DNA of 64,000 nucleotides, from NCBI GenBank assembly GCA_958299035.1, contig CATQJL010000135.1:124001-188000 (forward strand), written 5' to 3'. This document shows, one piece after another, positions 12,947 through 26,115 of the stretch. The translations under genes were made by a program, and so were the position numbers. Under the pieces are notes generated by a model that had not been told where the DNA came from, ran no database searches, and saw only the letters and a program-made list of their open reading frames with translations. Position 1 is the stretch's first letter. Every line of letters begins with the position of its first letter. The stretch comes from Cylicocyclus nassatus (Eukaryota > Nematoda > Chromadorea > Rhabditida > Strongylidae).

Positions 12947-15900
12947 GGCCTACGAAGGAGTGTCAAGGCTCACGAAGGAGTGTCAAGGCTCACGAAGGAG
13001 TGTCAAGGCCTACGAAGGAGTGTCAAGGCCTACGAAGGAGTGTCAAGGCCTACGAAGGAGTGTCAAGGCTCACGAAGGAGTGTCAAGGCTCACGAAGGAG
13101 TGTCAAGGCTCACGAAGGAGTGTCAAGGCCTACGAAGGAGTGTCAAGGCTCACGAAGGAGTGTCAAGGCCTACGAAGGAGTGTCAAGGCTCACGAAGGAG
13201 TGTCAAGGCTCACGAAGGAGTGTCAAGGCTCACGAAGGAGTGTCAAGGCTCACGAAGGAGTGTCAAGGCTCACGAAGGAGTGTCAAGGCCTACGAAGGAG
13301 AGTCAAGGCCTACGAAGGAGTGTCAAGGCTCACGAAGGAGTGTCAAGGCTCACGAAGGAGTGTCAAGGCCTACGAAGGAGTGTCAAGGCTCACGAAGGAG
13401 TGTCAAGGCCTACGAAGGAGTGTCAAGGCCTACGAAGGAGTGTCAAGGCTCACGAAGGAGTGTCAAGGCTCACGAAGGAGTGTCAAGGCTCACGAAGGAG
13501 TGTCAAGGCTCACGAAGGAGTGTCAAGGCTCACGAAGGAGTGTCAAGGCTCACGAAGGAGTGTCAAGGCTCAAGAAGGAGTGTCAAGGCCTACGAAGGAG
13601 TGTCAAGGCTCACGAAGGAGTGTCAAGGCTCACGAAGGAGTGTCAAGGCCTACGAAGGAATGTCAAGGCTCAAAGAGTGTCAAGGCTCACGAAGGAGTGT
13701 CAAGGCTCACGAAGGAGTGTCAAGGCCTACGAAGGAGTGTCAAGGCTCACGAAGGAGTGTCAAGGCTCACGAAGGAGTGTCAAGGCTCACGAAGGAGTGT
13801 CAAGGCTCACGAAGGAGTGTCAAGGCTCACGAAGGAGTGTCAAGGCACACGAAGGAGTGTCAAGGCCTACGAAGGAGTGTCAAGGCTCACGAAGGAGTGT
13901 CAAGGCCTACGAAGGAGTGTCAAGGCCTACGAAGGAGTGTCAAGGCTCACGAAGGAGTGTCAAGGCTCACGAAGGAGTGTCAAGGCTCACGAAGGAGTGT
14001 CAAGGCTCACGAAAGAGTGTCAAGGCCTACGAAGGAGAGTCAAGGCCTACGAAGGAGTGTCAAGGCTCACGAAGGAGTGTCAAGGCTCACGAAGGAGTGT
14101 CAAGGCTCACGAAGGAGTGTCAAGGCCTACGAAGGAGTGTCAAGGCTCACGAAGGAGTGTCAAGGCTCACGAAGGAGTGTCAAGGCTCACGAAGGAGTGT
14201 CAAGGCTCACGAAGGAGTGTCAAGGCTCACGAAGGAGTGTCAAGGCTCACGAAGGAGTGTCAAGGCCCACGAAGGAGTGTCAAGGCTCACGAAGGAGTGT
14301 CAAGGCCTACGAAGGAGTGTCAAGGCTCACGAAGGAGTGTCAAGGCCTACGAAGGAGTGTCAAGGCTCAAAGAGTGTCAAGGCTCACGAAGGAGTGTCAA
14401 GGCTCACGAAGGAGTGTCAAGGCCTACGAAGGAGTGTCAAGGCTCACGAAGGAGTGTCAAGGCTCACGAAGAAGTGTCAAGGCTCACGAAAGAGTGTCAA
14501 GGCTCACGAAGGAGTGTCAAGGCTCACGAAGGAGTGTCAAGGCCTACGAAGGAGTGTCAAGGCTCACGAAGGAGTGTCAAGGCTCACGAAGGAGTGTCAA
14601 GGCCTACGAAGGAGTGTCAAGGCCTACGAAGGAGTGTCAAGGCTCACGAAGGATGCCAAGGCCTACGAAGGAGTGTCAAGGCTCACGAAGGAGTGTCAAG
14701 GCCTACGAAGGAGTGTCAAGGCCTACGAAGGAGTGTCAAGGCTCACGAAGGAGTGTCAAGGCTCACGAAGGAGTGTCAAGGCTCACGAAGGAGTGTCAAG
14801 GCTCACGAAGGAGTGTCAAGGCTCACGAAGGAGTGTCAAGGCTCACGAAGGAGTGTCAAGGCTCAAGAAGGAGTGTCAAGGCCTACGAAGGAGTGTCAAG
14901 GCTCACGAAGGAGTGTCAAGGCTCACGAAGGAGTGTCAAGGCCTACGAAGGAATGTCAAGGCTCAAAGAGTGTCAAGGCTCACGAAGGAGTGTCAAGGCT
15001 CACGAAGGAGTGTCAAGGCCTACGAAGGAGTGTCAAGGCTCACGAAGGAGTGTCAAGGCTCACGAAGGAGTGTCAAGGCTCACGAAGGAGTGTCAAGGCT
15101 CACGAAGGAGTGTCAAGGCCTACGAAGGAGTGTCAAGGCTCACGAAGGAGTGTCAAGGCTCACGAGGGAGTGTCAAGGCCTACGAAGGAGTGTCAAGGCT
15201 CACGAAGGAGTGTCAAGGCCTACGAAGGAGTGTCAAGGCCTACGAAGGAGTGTCAAGGCTCACGAAGGAGTGTCAAGGCTCACGAAGGAGTGTCAAGGCT
15301 CACGAAGGAGTGTCAAGGCTCACGAAAGAGTGTCAAGGCCTACGAAGGAGAGTCAAGGCCTACGAAGGAGTGTCAAGGCTCACGAAGGAGTGTCAAGGCT
15401 CACGAAGGAGTGTCAAGGCTCACGAAGGAGTGTCAAGGCCTACGAAGGAGTGTCAAGGCTCACGAAGGAGTGTCAAGGCTCACGAAGGAGTGTCAAGGCT
15501 CACGAAGGAGTGTCAAGGCTCACGAAGGAGTGTCAAGGCCTACGAAGGAGTGTCAAGGCTCACGAAGGAGTGTCAAGGCCTACGAAGGAGTGTCAAGGCT
15601 CACGAAGGAGTGTCAAGGCTCACGAAGGAGTGTCAAGGCCTACGAAGGAGTGTCAAGGCTCACGAAGGAGTGTCAAGGCTCACGAAGGAGTGTCAAGGCC
15701 TACGAAGGAGTGTCAAGGCCTACGAAGGAGTGTCAAGGCTCAAGAAGGAGTGTCAAGGCCTACGAAGGAGTGTCAAGGCTCACGAAGGAGTGTCAAGGCT
15801 CACGAAGGAGTGTCAAGGCCTACGAAGGAATGTCAAGGCTCAAAGAGTGTCAAGGCTCACGAAGGAGTGTCAAGGCTCACGAAGGAGTGTCAAGGCCTAC

Positions 15901-16650
15901 GAAGGAGTGTCAAGGCTCACGAAGGAGTGTCAAGGCTCACGAAGGAGTGTCAAGGCTCACGAAGGAGTGTCAAGGCTCACGAAGGAGTGTCAAGGCCTAC
16001 GAAGGAGTGTCAAGGCTCACGAAGGAGTGTCAAGGCTCACGAGGGAGTGTCAAGGCCTACGAAGGAGTGTCAAGGCTCACGAAGGAGTGTCAAGGCTCAC
16101 GAAGGAGTGTCAAGGCTCACGAAGGAGTGTCAAGGCTCACGAAGGAGTGTCAAGGCTCAAGAAGGAGTGTCAAGGCCTACGAAGGAGTGTCAAGGCTCAC
16201 GAAGGAGTGTCAAGGCTCACGAAAGAGTGTCAAGGCCTACGAAGGAGAGTCAAGGCCTACGAAGGAGTGTCAAGGCTCACGAAGGAGTGTCAAGGCTCAC
16301 GAAGGAGTGTCAAGGCCTACGAAGGAGTGTCAAGGCTCACGAAGGAGTGTCAAGGCTCACGAAGGAGTGTCAAGGCTCACGAAGGAGTGTCAAGGCTCAC
16401 GAAGGAGTGTCAAGGCCTACGAAGGAGTGTCAAGGCTCACGAAGGAGTGTCAAGGCTCACGAGGGAGTGTCAAGGCCTACGAAGGAGTGTCAAGGCTCAC
16501 GAAGGAGTGTCAAGGCCTACGAAGGAGTGTCAAGGCTCACGAAGGAGTGTCAAGGCTCACGAAGGAGTGTCAAGGCTCACGAAGGAGTGTCAAGGCTCAC
16601 GAAAGAGTGTCAAGGCCTACGAAGGAGAGTCAAGGCCTACGAAGGAGTGT
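12947..16650 (+). repeat. 3.7-kb tandem segmental duplication, right copy
   Basis: This copy is directly adjacent to its partner at 9,181-12,946. GAATG at 13660, 14953 and 15830 matches 9973, 11266 and 12143. CTCAAG at 14866, 15743 and 16160 matches 11179, 12056 and 12473. All differ by exactly 3,687 bp. It lacks four monomers (79 bp) of the left copy. The match ends near 16.65 kb, where the monomer after GAGAG and three others is of type a instead of b. Adjacency and co-linearity fit a single unequal exchange. Confidence 0.88.
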
Positions 16651-19600
16651 CAAGGCTCACGAAGGAGTGTCAAGGCTCACGAAGGAGTGTCAAGGCTCAC
16701 GAAGGAGTGTCAAGGCCTACGAAGGAGTGTCAAGGCTCACGAAGGAGTGTCAAGGCTCACGAAGGAGTGTCAAGGCTCACGAAGGAGTGTCAAGGCTCAC
16801 GAAGGAGTGTCAAGGCCTACGAAGGAGTGTCAAGGCTCACGAAGGAGTGTCAAGGCCTACGAAGGAGTGTCAAGGCCTACGAAGGAGTGTCAAGGCTCAC
16901 GAAGGAGTGTCAAGGCTCACGAAGGAGTGTCAAGGCTCACGAAGGAGTGTCAAGGCTCACGAAAGAGTGTCAAGGCCTACGAAGGAGAGTCAAGGCCTAC
17001 GAAGGAGTGTCAAGGCTCACGAAGGAGTGTCAAGGCTCACGAAGGAGTGTCAAGGCTCACGAAGGAGTGTCAAGGCCTACGAAGGAGTGTCAAGGCTCAC
17101 GAAGGAGTGTCAAGGCTCACGAAGGAGTGTCAAGGCTCACGAAGGAGTGTCAAGGCTCACGAAGGAGTGTCAAGGCTCACGAAGGAGTGTCAAGGCTCAC
17201 GAAGGAGTGTCAAGGCCCACGAAGGAGTGTCAAGGCTCACGAAGGAGTGTCAAGGCCTACGAAGGAGTGTCAAGGCTCACGAAGGAGTGTCAAGGCCTAC
17301 GAAGGAGTGTCAAGGCTCAAAGAGTGTCAAGGCTCACGAAGGAGTGTCAAGGCTCACGAAGGAGTGTCAAGGCCTACGAAGGAGTGTCAAGGCTCACGAA
17401 GGAGTGTCAAGGCTCACGAAGAAGTGTCAAGGCTCACGAAAGAGTGTCAAGGCTCACGAAGGAGTGTCAAGGCTCACGAAGGAGTGTCAAGGCCTACGAA
17501 GGAGTGTCAAGGCTCACGAAGGAGTGTCAAGGCTCACGAAGGAGTGTCAAGGCCTACGAAGGAGTGTCAAGGCCTACGAAGGAGTGTCAAGGCTCAAGAA
17601 GGAGTGTCAAGGCCTACGAAGGAGTGTCAAGGCCCACGAAGGAGTGTCAAGGCTCACGAAGGAGTGTCAAGGCCTACGAAGGAATGTCAAGGCTCAAAGA
17701 GTGTCAAGGCTCACGAAGGAGTGTCAAGGCTCACGAAGGAGTGTCAAGGCCTACGAAGGAGTGTCAAGGCTCACGAAGGAGTGTCAAGGCTCACGAAGGA
17801 GTGTCAAGGCTCACGAAGGAGTGTCAAGGCTCACGAAGGAGTGTCAAGGCCTACGAAGGAGTGTCAAGGCTCACGAAGGAGTGTCAAGGCTCACGAGGGA
17901 GTGTCAAGGCCTACGAAGGAGTGTCAAGGCTCACGAAGGAGTGTCAAGGCCTACGAAGGAGTGTCAAGGCCTACGAAGGAGTGTCAAGGCTCACGAAGGA
18001 GTGTCAAGGCTCACGAAGGAGTGTCAAGGCTCACGAAGGAGTGTCAAGGCTCACGAAAGAGTGTCAAGGCCTACGAAGGAGAGTCAAGGCCTACGAAGGA
18101 GTGTCAAGGCTCACGAAGGAGTGTCAAGGCTCACGAAGGAGTGTCAAGGCTCACGAAGGAGTGTCAAGGCCTACGAAGGAGTGTCAAGGCTCACGAAGGA
18201 GTGTCAAGGCTCACGAAGGAGTGTCAAGGCTCACGAAGGAGTGTCAAGGCTCACGAAGGAGTGTCAAGGCCTACGAAGGAGTGTCAAGGCTCACGAAGGA
18301 GTGTCAAGGCCTACGAAGGAGTGTCAAGGCCTACGAAGGAGTGTCAAGGCTCACGAAGGAGTGTCAAGGCTCACGAAGGAGTGTCAAGGCTCACGAAGGA
18401 GTGTCAAGGCTCACGAAGGAGTGTCAAGGCTCACGAAGGAGTGTCAAGGCTCACGAAGGAGTGTCAAGGCCCACGAAGGAGTGTCAAGGCTCACGAAGGA
18501 GTGTCAAGGCCTACGAAGGAGTGTCAAGGCTCACGAAGGAGTGTCAAGGCCTACGAAGGAGTGTCAAGGCTCAAAGAGTGTCAAGGCTCACGAAGGAGTG
18601 TCAAGGCTCACGAAGGAGTGTCAAGGCCTACGAAGGAGTGTCAAGGCTCACGAAGGAGTGTCAAGGCTCACGAAGAAGTGTCAAGGCTCACGAAAGAGTG
18701 TCAAGGCTCACGAAGGAGTGTCAAGGCTCACGAAGGAGTGTCAAGGCCTACGAAGGAGTGTCAAGGCTCACGAAGGAGTGTCAAGGCCTACGAAGGAATG
18801 TCAAGGCTCAAAGAGTGTCAAGGCTCACGAAGGAGTGTCAAGGCTCACGAAGGAGTGTCAAGGCCTACGAAGGAGTGTCAAGGCTCACGAAGGAGTGTCA
18901 AGGCTCACGAAGGAGTGTCAAGGCTCACGAAGGAGTGTCAAGGCTCACGAAGGAGTGTCAAGGCCTACGAAGGAGTGTCAAGGCTCACGAAGGAGTGTCA
19001 AGGCTCACGAGGGAGTGTCAAGGCCTACGAAGGAGTGTCAAGGCTCACGAAGGAGTGTCAAGGCCTACGAAGGAGTGTCAAGGCCTACGAAGGAGTGTCA
19101 AGGCTCACGAAGGAGTGTCAAGGCTCACGAAGGAGTGTCAAGGCTCACGAAGGAGTGTCAAGGCTCACGAAAGAGTGTCAAGGCCTACGAAGGAGAGTCA
19201 AGGCCTACGAAGGAGTGTCAAGGCTCACGAAGGAGTGTCAAGGCTCACGAAGGAGTGTCAAGGCTCACGAAGGAGTGTCAAGGCCTACGAAGGAGTGTCA
19301 AGGCTCACGAAGGAGTGTCAAGGCTCACGAAGGAGTGTCAAGGCTCACGAAGGAGTGTCAAGGCTCACGAAGGAGTGTCAAGGCCTACGAAGGAGTGTCA
19401 AGGCTCACGAAGGAGTGTCAAGGCCTACGAAGGAGTGTCAAGGCCTACGAAGGAGTGTCAAGGCTCACGAAGGAGTGTCAAGGCTCACGAAGGAGTGTCA
19501 AGGCTCACGAAGGAGTGTCAAGGCTCACGAAGGAGTGTCAAGGCTCACGAAGGAGTGTCAAGGCTCACGAAGGAGTGTCAAGGCCCACGAAGGAGTGTCA

Positions 19601-19979
19601 AGGCTCACGAAGGAGTGTCAAGGCCTACGAAGGAGTGTCAAGGCTCACGAAGGAGTGTCAAGGCCTACGAAGGAGTGTCAAGGCTCAAAGAGTGTCAAGG
19701 CTCACGAAGGAGTGTCAAGGCTCACGAAGGAGTGTCAAGGCCTACGAAGGAGTGTCAAGGCTCACGAAGGAGTGTCAAGGCTCACGAAGAAGTGTCAAGG
19801 CTCACGAAAGAGTGTCAAGGCTCACGAAGGAGTGTCAAGGCTCACGAAGGAGTGTCAAGGCCTACGAAGGAGTGTCAAGGCTCACGAAGGAGTGTCAAGG
19901 CTCACGAAGGAGTGTCAAGGCCTACGAAGGAGTGTCAAGGCCTACGAAGGAGTGTCAAGGCTCACGAAGGATGCCAAGG

Positions 19980-20840
19980 CCTACGAAGGAGTGTCAAGGC
20001 TCACGAAGGAGTGTCAAGGCCTACGAAGGAGTGTCAAGGCCTACGAAGGAGTGTCAAGGCTCACGAAGGAGTGTCAAGGCTCACGAAGGAGTGTCAAGGC
20101 CTACGAAGGAGTATCAAGGCTCACGAAGGAGTGTCAAGGCTCACGAAAGAGTGTCAAGGCCTACGAAGGAGTGTCAAGGCTCACGAAGGAGTGTCAAGGC
20201 CTACGAAGGAGTGTCAAGGCTCACGAAGGAGTGTCAAGGCTCACGAAGAAGTGTCAAGGCTCACGAAAGAGTGTCAAGGTTCACGAAGGAGTGTCAAGGC
20301 TCACGAAGGAGTGTCAAGGCCTACGAAGGAGTGTCAAGGCTCACGAAGGAGTGTCAAGGCTCACGAAGAAGTGTCAAGGCTCACGAAAGAGTGTCAAGGC
20401 TCACGAAGGAGTGTCAAGGCTCACGAAGGAGTGTCAAGGCTCACGAAGGAGTGTCAAGGCCTACGAAGGAGAGTCAAGGCCTACGAAGGAGTGTCAAGGC
20501 TCACGAAGGAGTGTCAAGGCTCACGAAGGAGTGTCAAGGCCTACGAAGGAGTGTCAAGGCTCACGAAGGAGTGTCAAGGCCTACGAAGGAGTGTCAAGGC
20601 TCACGAAGGATGCCAAGGCCTACGAAGGAGTGTCAAGGCTCACGAAGGAGTGTCAAGGCCTACGAAGGAGTGTCAAGGCCTACGAAGGAGTGTCAAGGCT
20701 CACGAAGGAGTGTCAAGGCTCACGAAGGAGTGTCAAGGCTCACGAAGGAGTGTCAAGGCTCACGAAGGAGTGTCAAGGCTCACGAAGGAGTGTCAAGGCT
20801 CACGAAGGAGTGTCAAGGCCCACGAAGGAGTGTCAATGCT
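19980..20840 (+). repeat. Transition zone between domains A and B
   Basis: This zone lies between the last GAGGGAG monomer (19,011) and the first CAATGC monomer (20,837). It holds a 19-bp GGATGCC monomer near 19,970 that has no GAATG 300 bp later, and a GTATC monomer near 20,112. It also holds a GGTTCACG monomer near 20,279, a form that otherwise occurs only in domain C (near 54,498, 60,769 and 62,994). The module starting at 20610 is shortened (260 instead of 300 bp to GAATG). It is pure array with no foreign sequence. Confidence 0.6.
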
Positions 20841-22399
20841 CACGAAGGAGTGTCAAGGCCTACGAAGGAATGTCAAGGCTCAAAGAGTGTCAAGGCTCAC
20901 GAAGGAGTGTCAAGGCTCACGAAGGAGTGTCAAGGCCTACGAAGGAGTGTCAAGGCTCACGAAGGAGTGTCAAGGCTCACGAAGAAGTGTCAAGGCTCAC
21001 GAAAGAGTGTCAAGGCTCACGAAGGAGTGTCAAGGCTCACGAAGGAGTGTCAATGCCTACGAAGGAGTGTCAAGGCTCACGAAGGAGTGTCAAGGCTCAC
21101 GAAGGAGTGTCAAGGCCTACGAAGGAGTGTCAAGGCCTACGAAGGAGTGTCAAGGCCTACGAAGGAGTGTCAAGGCTCACGAAGGAGTGTCAAGGCTCAC
21201 GAAGGAGTGTCAAGGCTCACGAAAGAGTGTCAAGGCTCACGAAGGAGTGTCAAGGCCTACGAAGGAGTGTCAAGGCTCACGAAGGAGTGTCAAGGCCTAC
21301 GAAGGAGTGTCAAGGCTCAAGAAGGAGTGTCAAGGCCTACGAAGGAGTGTCAAGGCTCACGAAGGAGTGTCAAGGCTCACGAAGGAGAGTCAAGGCTCAC
21401 GAAGGAGTGTCAAGGCTCACGAAGGAGTGTCAAGGCTCACGAAGGAGTGTCAAGGCTCACGAAGGAGTGTCAAGGCCTACGAAGGAGTGACAAGGCTCAC
21501 GAAGGAGTGTCAAGGCTCACGAAGGAGTGTCAAGGCTCACGAAAGAGTGTCAAGGCCTACGAAGGAGAGTCAAGGCCTACGAAGGAGTGTCAAGGCTCAC
21601 GAAGGAGTGTCAAGGCCTACGAAGGAGTGTCAAGGCTCACGAAGGAGTGTCAAGGCCTACGAAGGAGTGTCAAGGCCTACGAAGGAGTGTCAAGGCTCAC
21701 GAAGGAGTGTCAAGGCCTACGAAGGAGTGTCAAGGCTCACGAAGGAGTGTCAAGGCTCACGAAGGAGTGTCAAGGCTCACGAAGGAGTGTCAAGGCTCAC
21801 GAAGGAGTGTCAAGGCCTACGAAGGAGTGTCAAGGCTCACGAAGGAGTGTCAAGGCTCACGAAGGAGTGTCAAGGCTCACGAAGGAGTGTCAAGGCTCAC
21901 GAAGGAGTGTCAAGGCTCACGAAGGAGTGCCAAGGCTCACGAATGAGTGTCAAGGCCCACGAAGGAGTGTCAAGGCTCACGAAGGAGTGTCAAGGCCTAC
22001 GAAGGAGTGTCAAGGCTCACGAAGGAGTGTCAAGGCCTACGAAGGAGTGTCAAGGCTCAAAGAGTGTCAAGGCTCACGAAGGAGTGTCAAGGCTCACGAA
22101 GGAGTGTCAAGGCCTACGAAGGAGTGTCAAGGCTCACGAAGGAGTGTCAAGGCTCACGAAGAAGTGTCAAGGCTCACGAAAGAGTGTCAAGGCTCACGAA
22201 GGAGTGTCAAGGCTCACGAAGGAGTGTCAAGGCCTACGAAGGAGTGTCAAGGCCTACGAAGGAGTGTCAAGGCCTACGAAGGAGTGTCAAGGCTCACGAA
22301 GGAGTGTCAAGGCTCACGAAGGAGTGTCAAGGCTCACGAAGGAGTGTCAAGGCCTACGAAGGAGTGTCAAGGCTCACGAAGGAGTGTCAAGGCCTACGA

Positions 22400-25300
22400 A
22401 GGAGTGTCAAGGCTCACGAAGGAGTGTCAAGGCTCACGAAGGAGTGTCAAGGCTCACGAAGGAGTGTCAAGGCTCACGAAGGAGTGTCAAGGCCTACGAA
22501 GGAGTGTCAAGGCTCACGAAGGAGTGTCAAGGCCTACGAAGGAGTGTCAAGGCTCACGAAGGAGTGTCAAGGCTCACGAAGGAGTGTCAAGGCCTACGAA
22601 GGAGTGTCAAGGCCTACGAAGGAGTGTCAAGGCCTACGAAGGAGTGTCAAGGCTCACGAAAGAGTGTCAAGGCCTACGAAGGAGAGTCAAGGCCTACGAA
22701 GGAGTGTCAAGGCCTACGAAGGAGTGTCAAGGCTCACGAAGGAGTGTCAAGGCTCACGAAGGAGTGTCAAGGCCTACGAAGGAGTGTCAAGGCCTACGAA
22801 GGAGTGTCAAGGCCTACGAAGGAGTGTCAAGGCTCACGAAGGAGTGTCAAGGCTCACGAAGGAGTGTCAAGGCCTACGAAGGAGAGTCAAGGCCTACGAA
22901 GGAGTGTCAAGGCTCACGAAGGAGTGTCAAGGCCTACGAAGGAGTGTCAAGGCTCACGAAGGAGTGTCAAGGCCTACGAAGGAGTGTCAAGGCTCACGAA
23001 GGAGTGTCAAGGCTCACGAAGGAGTGTCAAGGCTCACGAAGGAGTGTCAAGGCTCACGAAGGAGTGTCAAGGCTCACGAAGGAGTGTCAAGGCTCACGAA
23101 GGAGTGTCAAGGCTCACGAAGGAGTGTCAAGGCTCACGAAGGAGTGTCAAGGCTCACGAAGGAGTGTCAAGGCCCACGAAGGAGTGTCAAGGCTCACGAA
23201 GGAGTGTCAAGGCTCACGAAGGAGTGTCAAGGCCCACGAAGGAGTGTCAATGCTCACGAAGGAGTGTCAAGGCTCACGAAGGAGTGTCAAGGCCTACGAA
23301 GGAGTGTCAAGGCTCACGAAGGAGTGTCAAGGCCTACGAAGGAGAGTCAAGGCCTACGAAGGAGTGTCAAGGCTCACGAAGGAGTGTCAAGGCTCACGAA
23401 GGAGTGTCAAGGCCTACGAAGGAGTGTCAAGGCTCACGAAGGAGTGTCAAGGCCTACGAAGGAGTGTCAAGGCTCACGAAGGATGCCAAGGCCTACGAAG
23501 GAGTGTCAAGGCTCACGAAGGAGTGTCAAGGCCTACGAAGGAGTGTCAAGGCCTACGAAGGAGTGTCAAGGCTCACGAAGGAGTGTCAAGGCTCACGAAG
23601 GAGTGTCAAGGCTCACGAAGGAGTGTCAAGGCTCACGAAGGAGTGTCAAGGCTCACGAAGGAGTGTCAAGGCTCACGAAGGAGTGTCAAGGCCCACGAAG
23701 GAGTGTCAATGCTCACGAAGGAGTGTCAAGGCCTACGAAGGAGTGTCAAGGCTCACGAAGGAGTGTCAAGGCCTACGAAGGAATGTCAAGGCTCAAAGAG
23801 TGTCAAGGCTCACGAAGGAGTGTCAAGGCTCACGAAGGAGTGTCAAGGCCTACGAAGGAGTGTCAAGGCTCACGAAGGAGTGTCAAGGCTCACGAAGAAG
23901 TGTCAAGGCTCACGAAAGAGTGTCAAGGCTCACGAAAGAGTGTCAAGGCTCACGAAGGAGTGTCAAGGCTCACGAAGGAGTGTCAAGGCCTACGAAGGAG
24001 TGTCAAGGCTCACGAAGGAGTGTCAAGGCTCACGAAGGAGTGTCAAGGCCTACGAAGGAGTGTCAAGGCCTACGAAGGAGTGTCAAGGCCTACGAAGGAG
24101 TGTCAAGGCTCACGAAGGAGTGTCAAGGCTCACGAAGGAGTGCCAAGGCTCACGAAGGAGTGTCAAGGCCCACGAAGGAGTGTCAAGGCTCACGAAGGAG
24201 TGTCAAGGCCTACGAAGGAGTGTCAAGGCTCACGAAGGAGTGTCAAGGCCTACGAAGGAGTGTCAAGGCTCAAAGAGTGTCAAGGCTCACGAAGGAGTGT
24301 CAAGGCTCACGAAGGAGTGTCAAGGCCTACGAAGGAGTGTCAAGGCTCACGAAGGAGTGTCAAGGCTCACGAAGAAGTGTCAAGGCTCACGAAAGAGTGT
24401 CAAGGCTCACGAAGGAGTGTCAAGGCTCACGAAGGAGTGTCAAGGCCTACGAAGGAGTGTCAAGGCCTACGAAGGAGTGTCAAGGCCTACGAAGGAGTGT
24501 CAAGGCTCACGAAGGAGTGTCAAGGCTCACGAAGGAGTGTCAAGGCTCACGAAGGAGTGTCAAGGCCTACGAAGGAGTGTCAAGGCTCACGAAGGAGTGT
24601 CAAGGCCTACGAAGGAGTGTCAAGGCTCACGAAGGAGTGTCAAGGCTCACGAAGGAGTGTCAAGGCCTACGAAGGAGTGTCAAGGCCTACGAAGGAGTGT
24701 CAAGGCCTACGAAGGAGTGTCAAGGCTCACGAAGGAGTGTCAAGGCTCACGAAGGAGTGTCAAGGCTCACGAAAGAGTGTCAAGGCCTACGAAGGAGAGT
24801 CAAGGCCTACGAAGGAGTGTCAAGGCCTACGAAGGAGTGTCAAGGCTCACGAAGGAGTGTCAAGGCTCACGAAGGAGTGTCAAGGCCTACGAAGGAGTGT
24901 CAAGGCCTACGAAGGAGTGTCAAGGCCTACGAAGGAGTGTCAAGGCTCACGAAGGAGTGTCAAGGCTCACGAAGGAGTGTCAAGGCCTACGAAGGAGAGT
25001 CAAGGCCTACGAAGGAGTGTCAAGGCTCACGAAGGAGTGTCAAGGCCTACGAAGGAGTGTCAAGGCTCACGAAGGAGTGTCAAGGCCTACGAAGGAGTGT
25101 CAAGGCCTACGAAGGAGTGTCAAGGCTCACGAAGGAGTGTCAAGGCTCACGAAGGAGTGTCAAGGCTCACGAAGGAGTGTCAAGGCTCACGAAGGAGTGT
25201 CAAGGCCTACGAAGGAGTGTCAAGGCTCAAAGAGTGTCAAGGCTCACGAAGGAGTGTCAAGGCTCACGAAGGAGTGTCAAGGCCTACGAAGGAGTGTCAA

Positions 25301-26115
25301 GGCTCACGAAGGAGTGTCAAGGCTCACGAAGGAGTGTCAAGGCTCACGAAGGAGTGTCAAGGCTCACGAAGGAGTGTCAAGGCTCACGAAGGGGTGTCAA
25401 GGCTCACGAAGGAGTGTCAAGGCTCACGAAGGAGTGTCAAGGCTCACGAAGGAGTGTCAAGGCTCACGAAGGAGTGTCAAGGCCCACGAAGGAGTGTCAA
25501 TGCTCACGAAGGAGTGTCAAGGCTCACGAAGGAGTGTCAAGGCCTACGAAGGAGTGTCAAGGCTCACGAAGGAGTGTCAAGGCCTACGAAGGAGAGTCAA
25601 GGCCTACGAAGGAGTGTCAAGGCTCACGAAGGAGTGTCAAGGCTCACGAAGGAGTGTCAAGGCCTACGAAGGAGTGTCAAGGCTCACGAAGGAGTGTCAA
25701 GGCCTACGAAGGAGTGTCAAGGCTCACGAAGGATGCCAAGGCCTACGAAGGAGTGTCAAGGCTCACGAAGGAGTGTCAAGGCCTACGAAGGAGTGTCAAG
25801 GCCTACGAAGGAGTGTCAAGGCTCACGAAGGAGTGTCAAGGCTCACGAAGGAGTGTCAAGGCTCACGAAGGAGTGTCAAGGCTCACGAAGGAGTGTCAAG
25901 GCTCACGAAGGAGTGTCAAGGCTCACGAAGGAGTGTCAAGGCCCACGAAGGAGTGTCAATGCTCACGAAGGAGTGTCAAGGCCTACGAAGGAGTGTCAAG
26001 GCTCACGAAGGAGTGTCAAGGCCTACGAAGGAATGTCAAGGCTCAAAGAGTGTCAAGGCTCACGAAGGAGTGTCAAGGCTCACGAAGGAGTGTCAAGGCC
26101 TACGAAGGAGTGTCA
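22400..26115 (+). repeat. 3.7-kb higher-order block, copy 1 (offset 6,394 bp)
   Basis: Markers here recur exactly 6,394 bp later: GAGAG 22685 and 22885, CAATGC 23251, 23710, 25501 and 25960, the 19-bp monomer 23483, GAATG 23783 and 26033, the 17-bp monomer near 24267, and GGGGTG 25393. No net insertion or deletion separates the two copies. Monomer order diverges upstream of about 22.4 kb and after about 26.1 kb. One monomer after GAGAG at 22885 is type b here and type a in the partner. Confidence 0.87.

Larger units (their letters stand above)
1..20000 (+). repeat. Array domain A (GAGGGAG / CTCAAG type)
   Basis: This stretch is marked by monomers with GAGGGAG (variant base at 3491, 4547, 5823, 7316, 8730, 11479, 12356, 12776, 15166, 17897, 19011 and near 16,043 and 16,463). 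I saw none after 19,011. In its modules the monomer 87 bp before GAATG carries CTCAAG, for example variant base 1898 before GAATG at 1985 and 11179 before 11266. CACACG monomers occur only here, at 2172, 10160 and 13847, each exactly 187 bp after a GAATG. The CAATGC monomers of domain B are absent. The right edge is approximate: last A-type marker 19,011, first B-type marker 20,837. Confidence 0.8.

Noticed and set aside
19980..20840. Possible insertion of a mobile element at the domain A/B change
   Set aside because: Every base in the zone still belongs to a 20-bp or 19-bp monomer. There are no terminal repeats, no target-site duplication and no foreign sequence.
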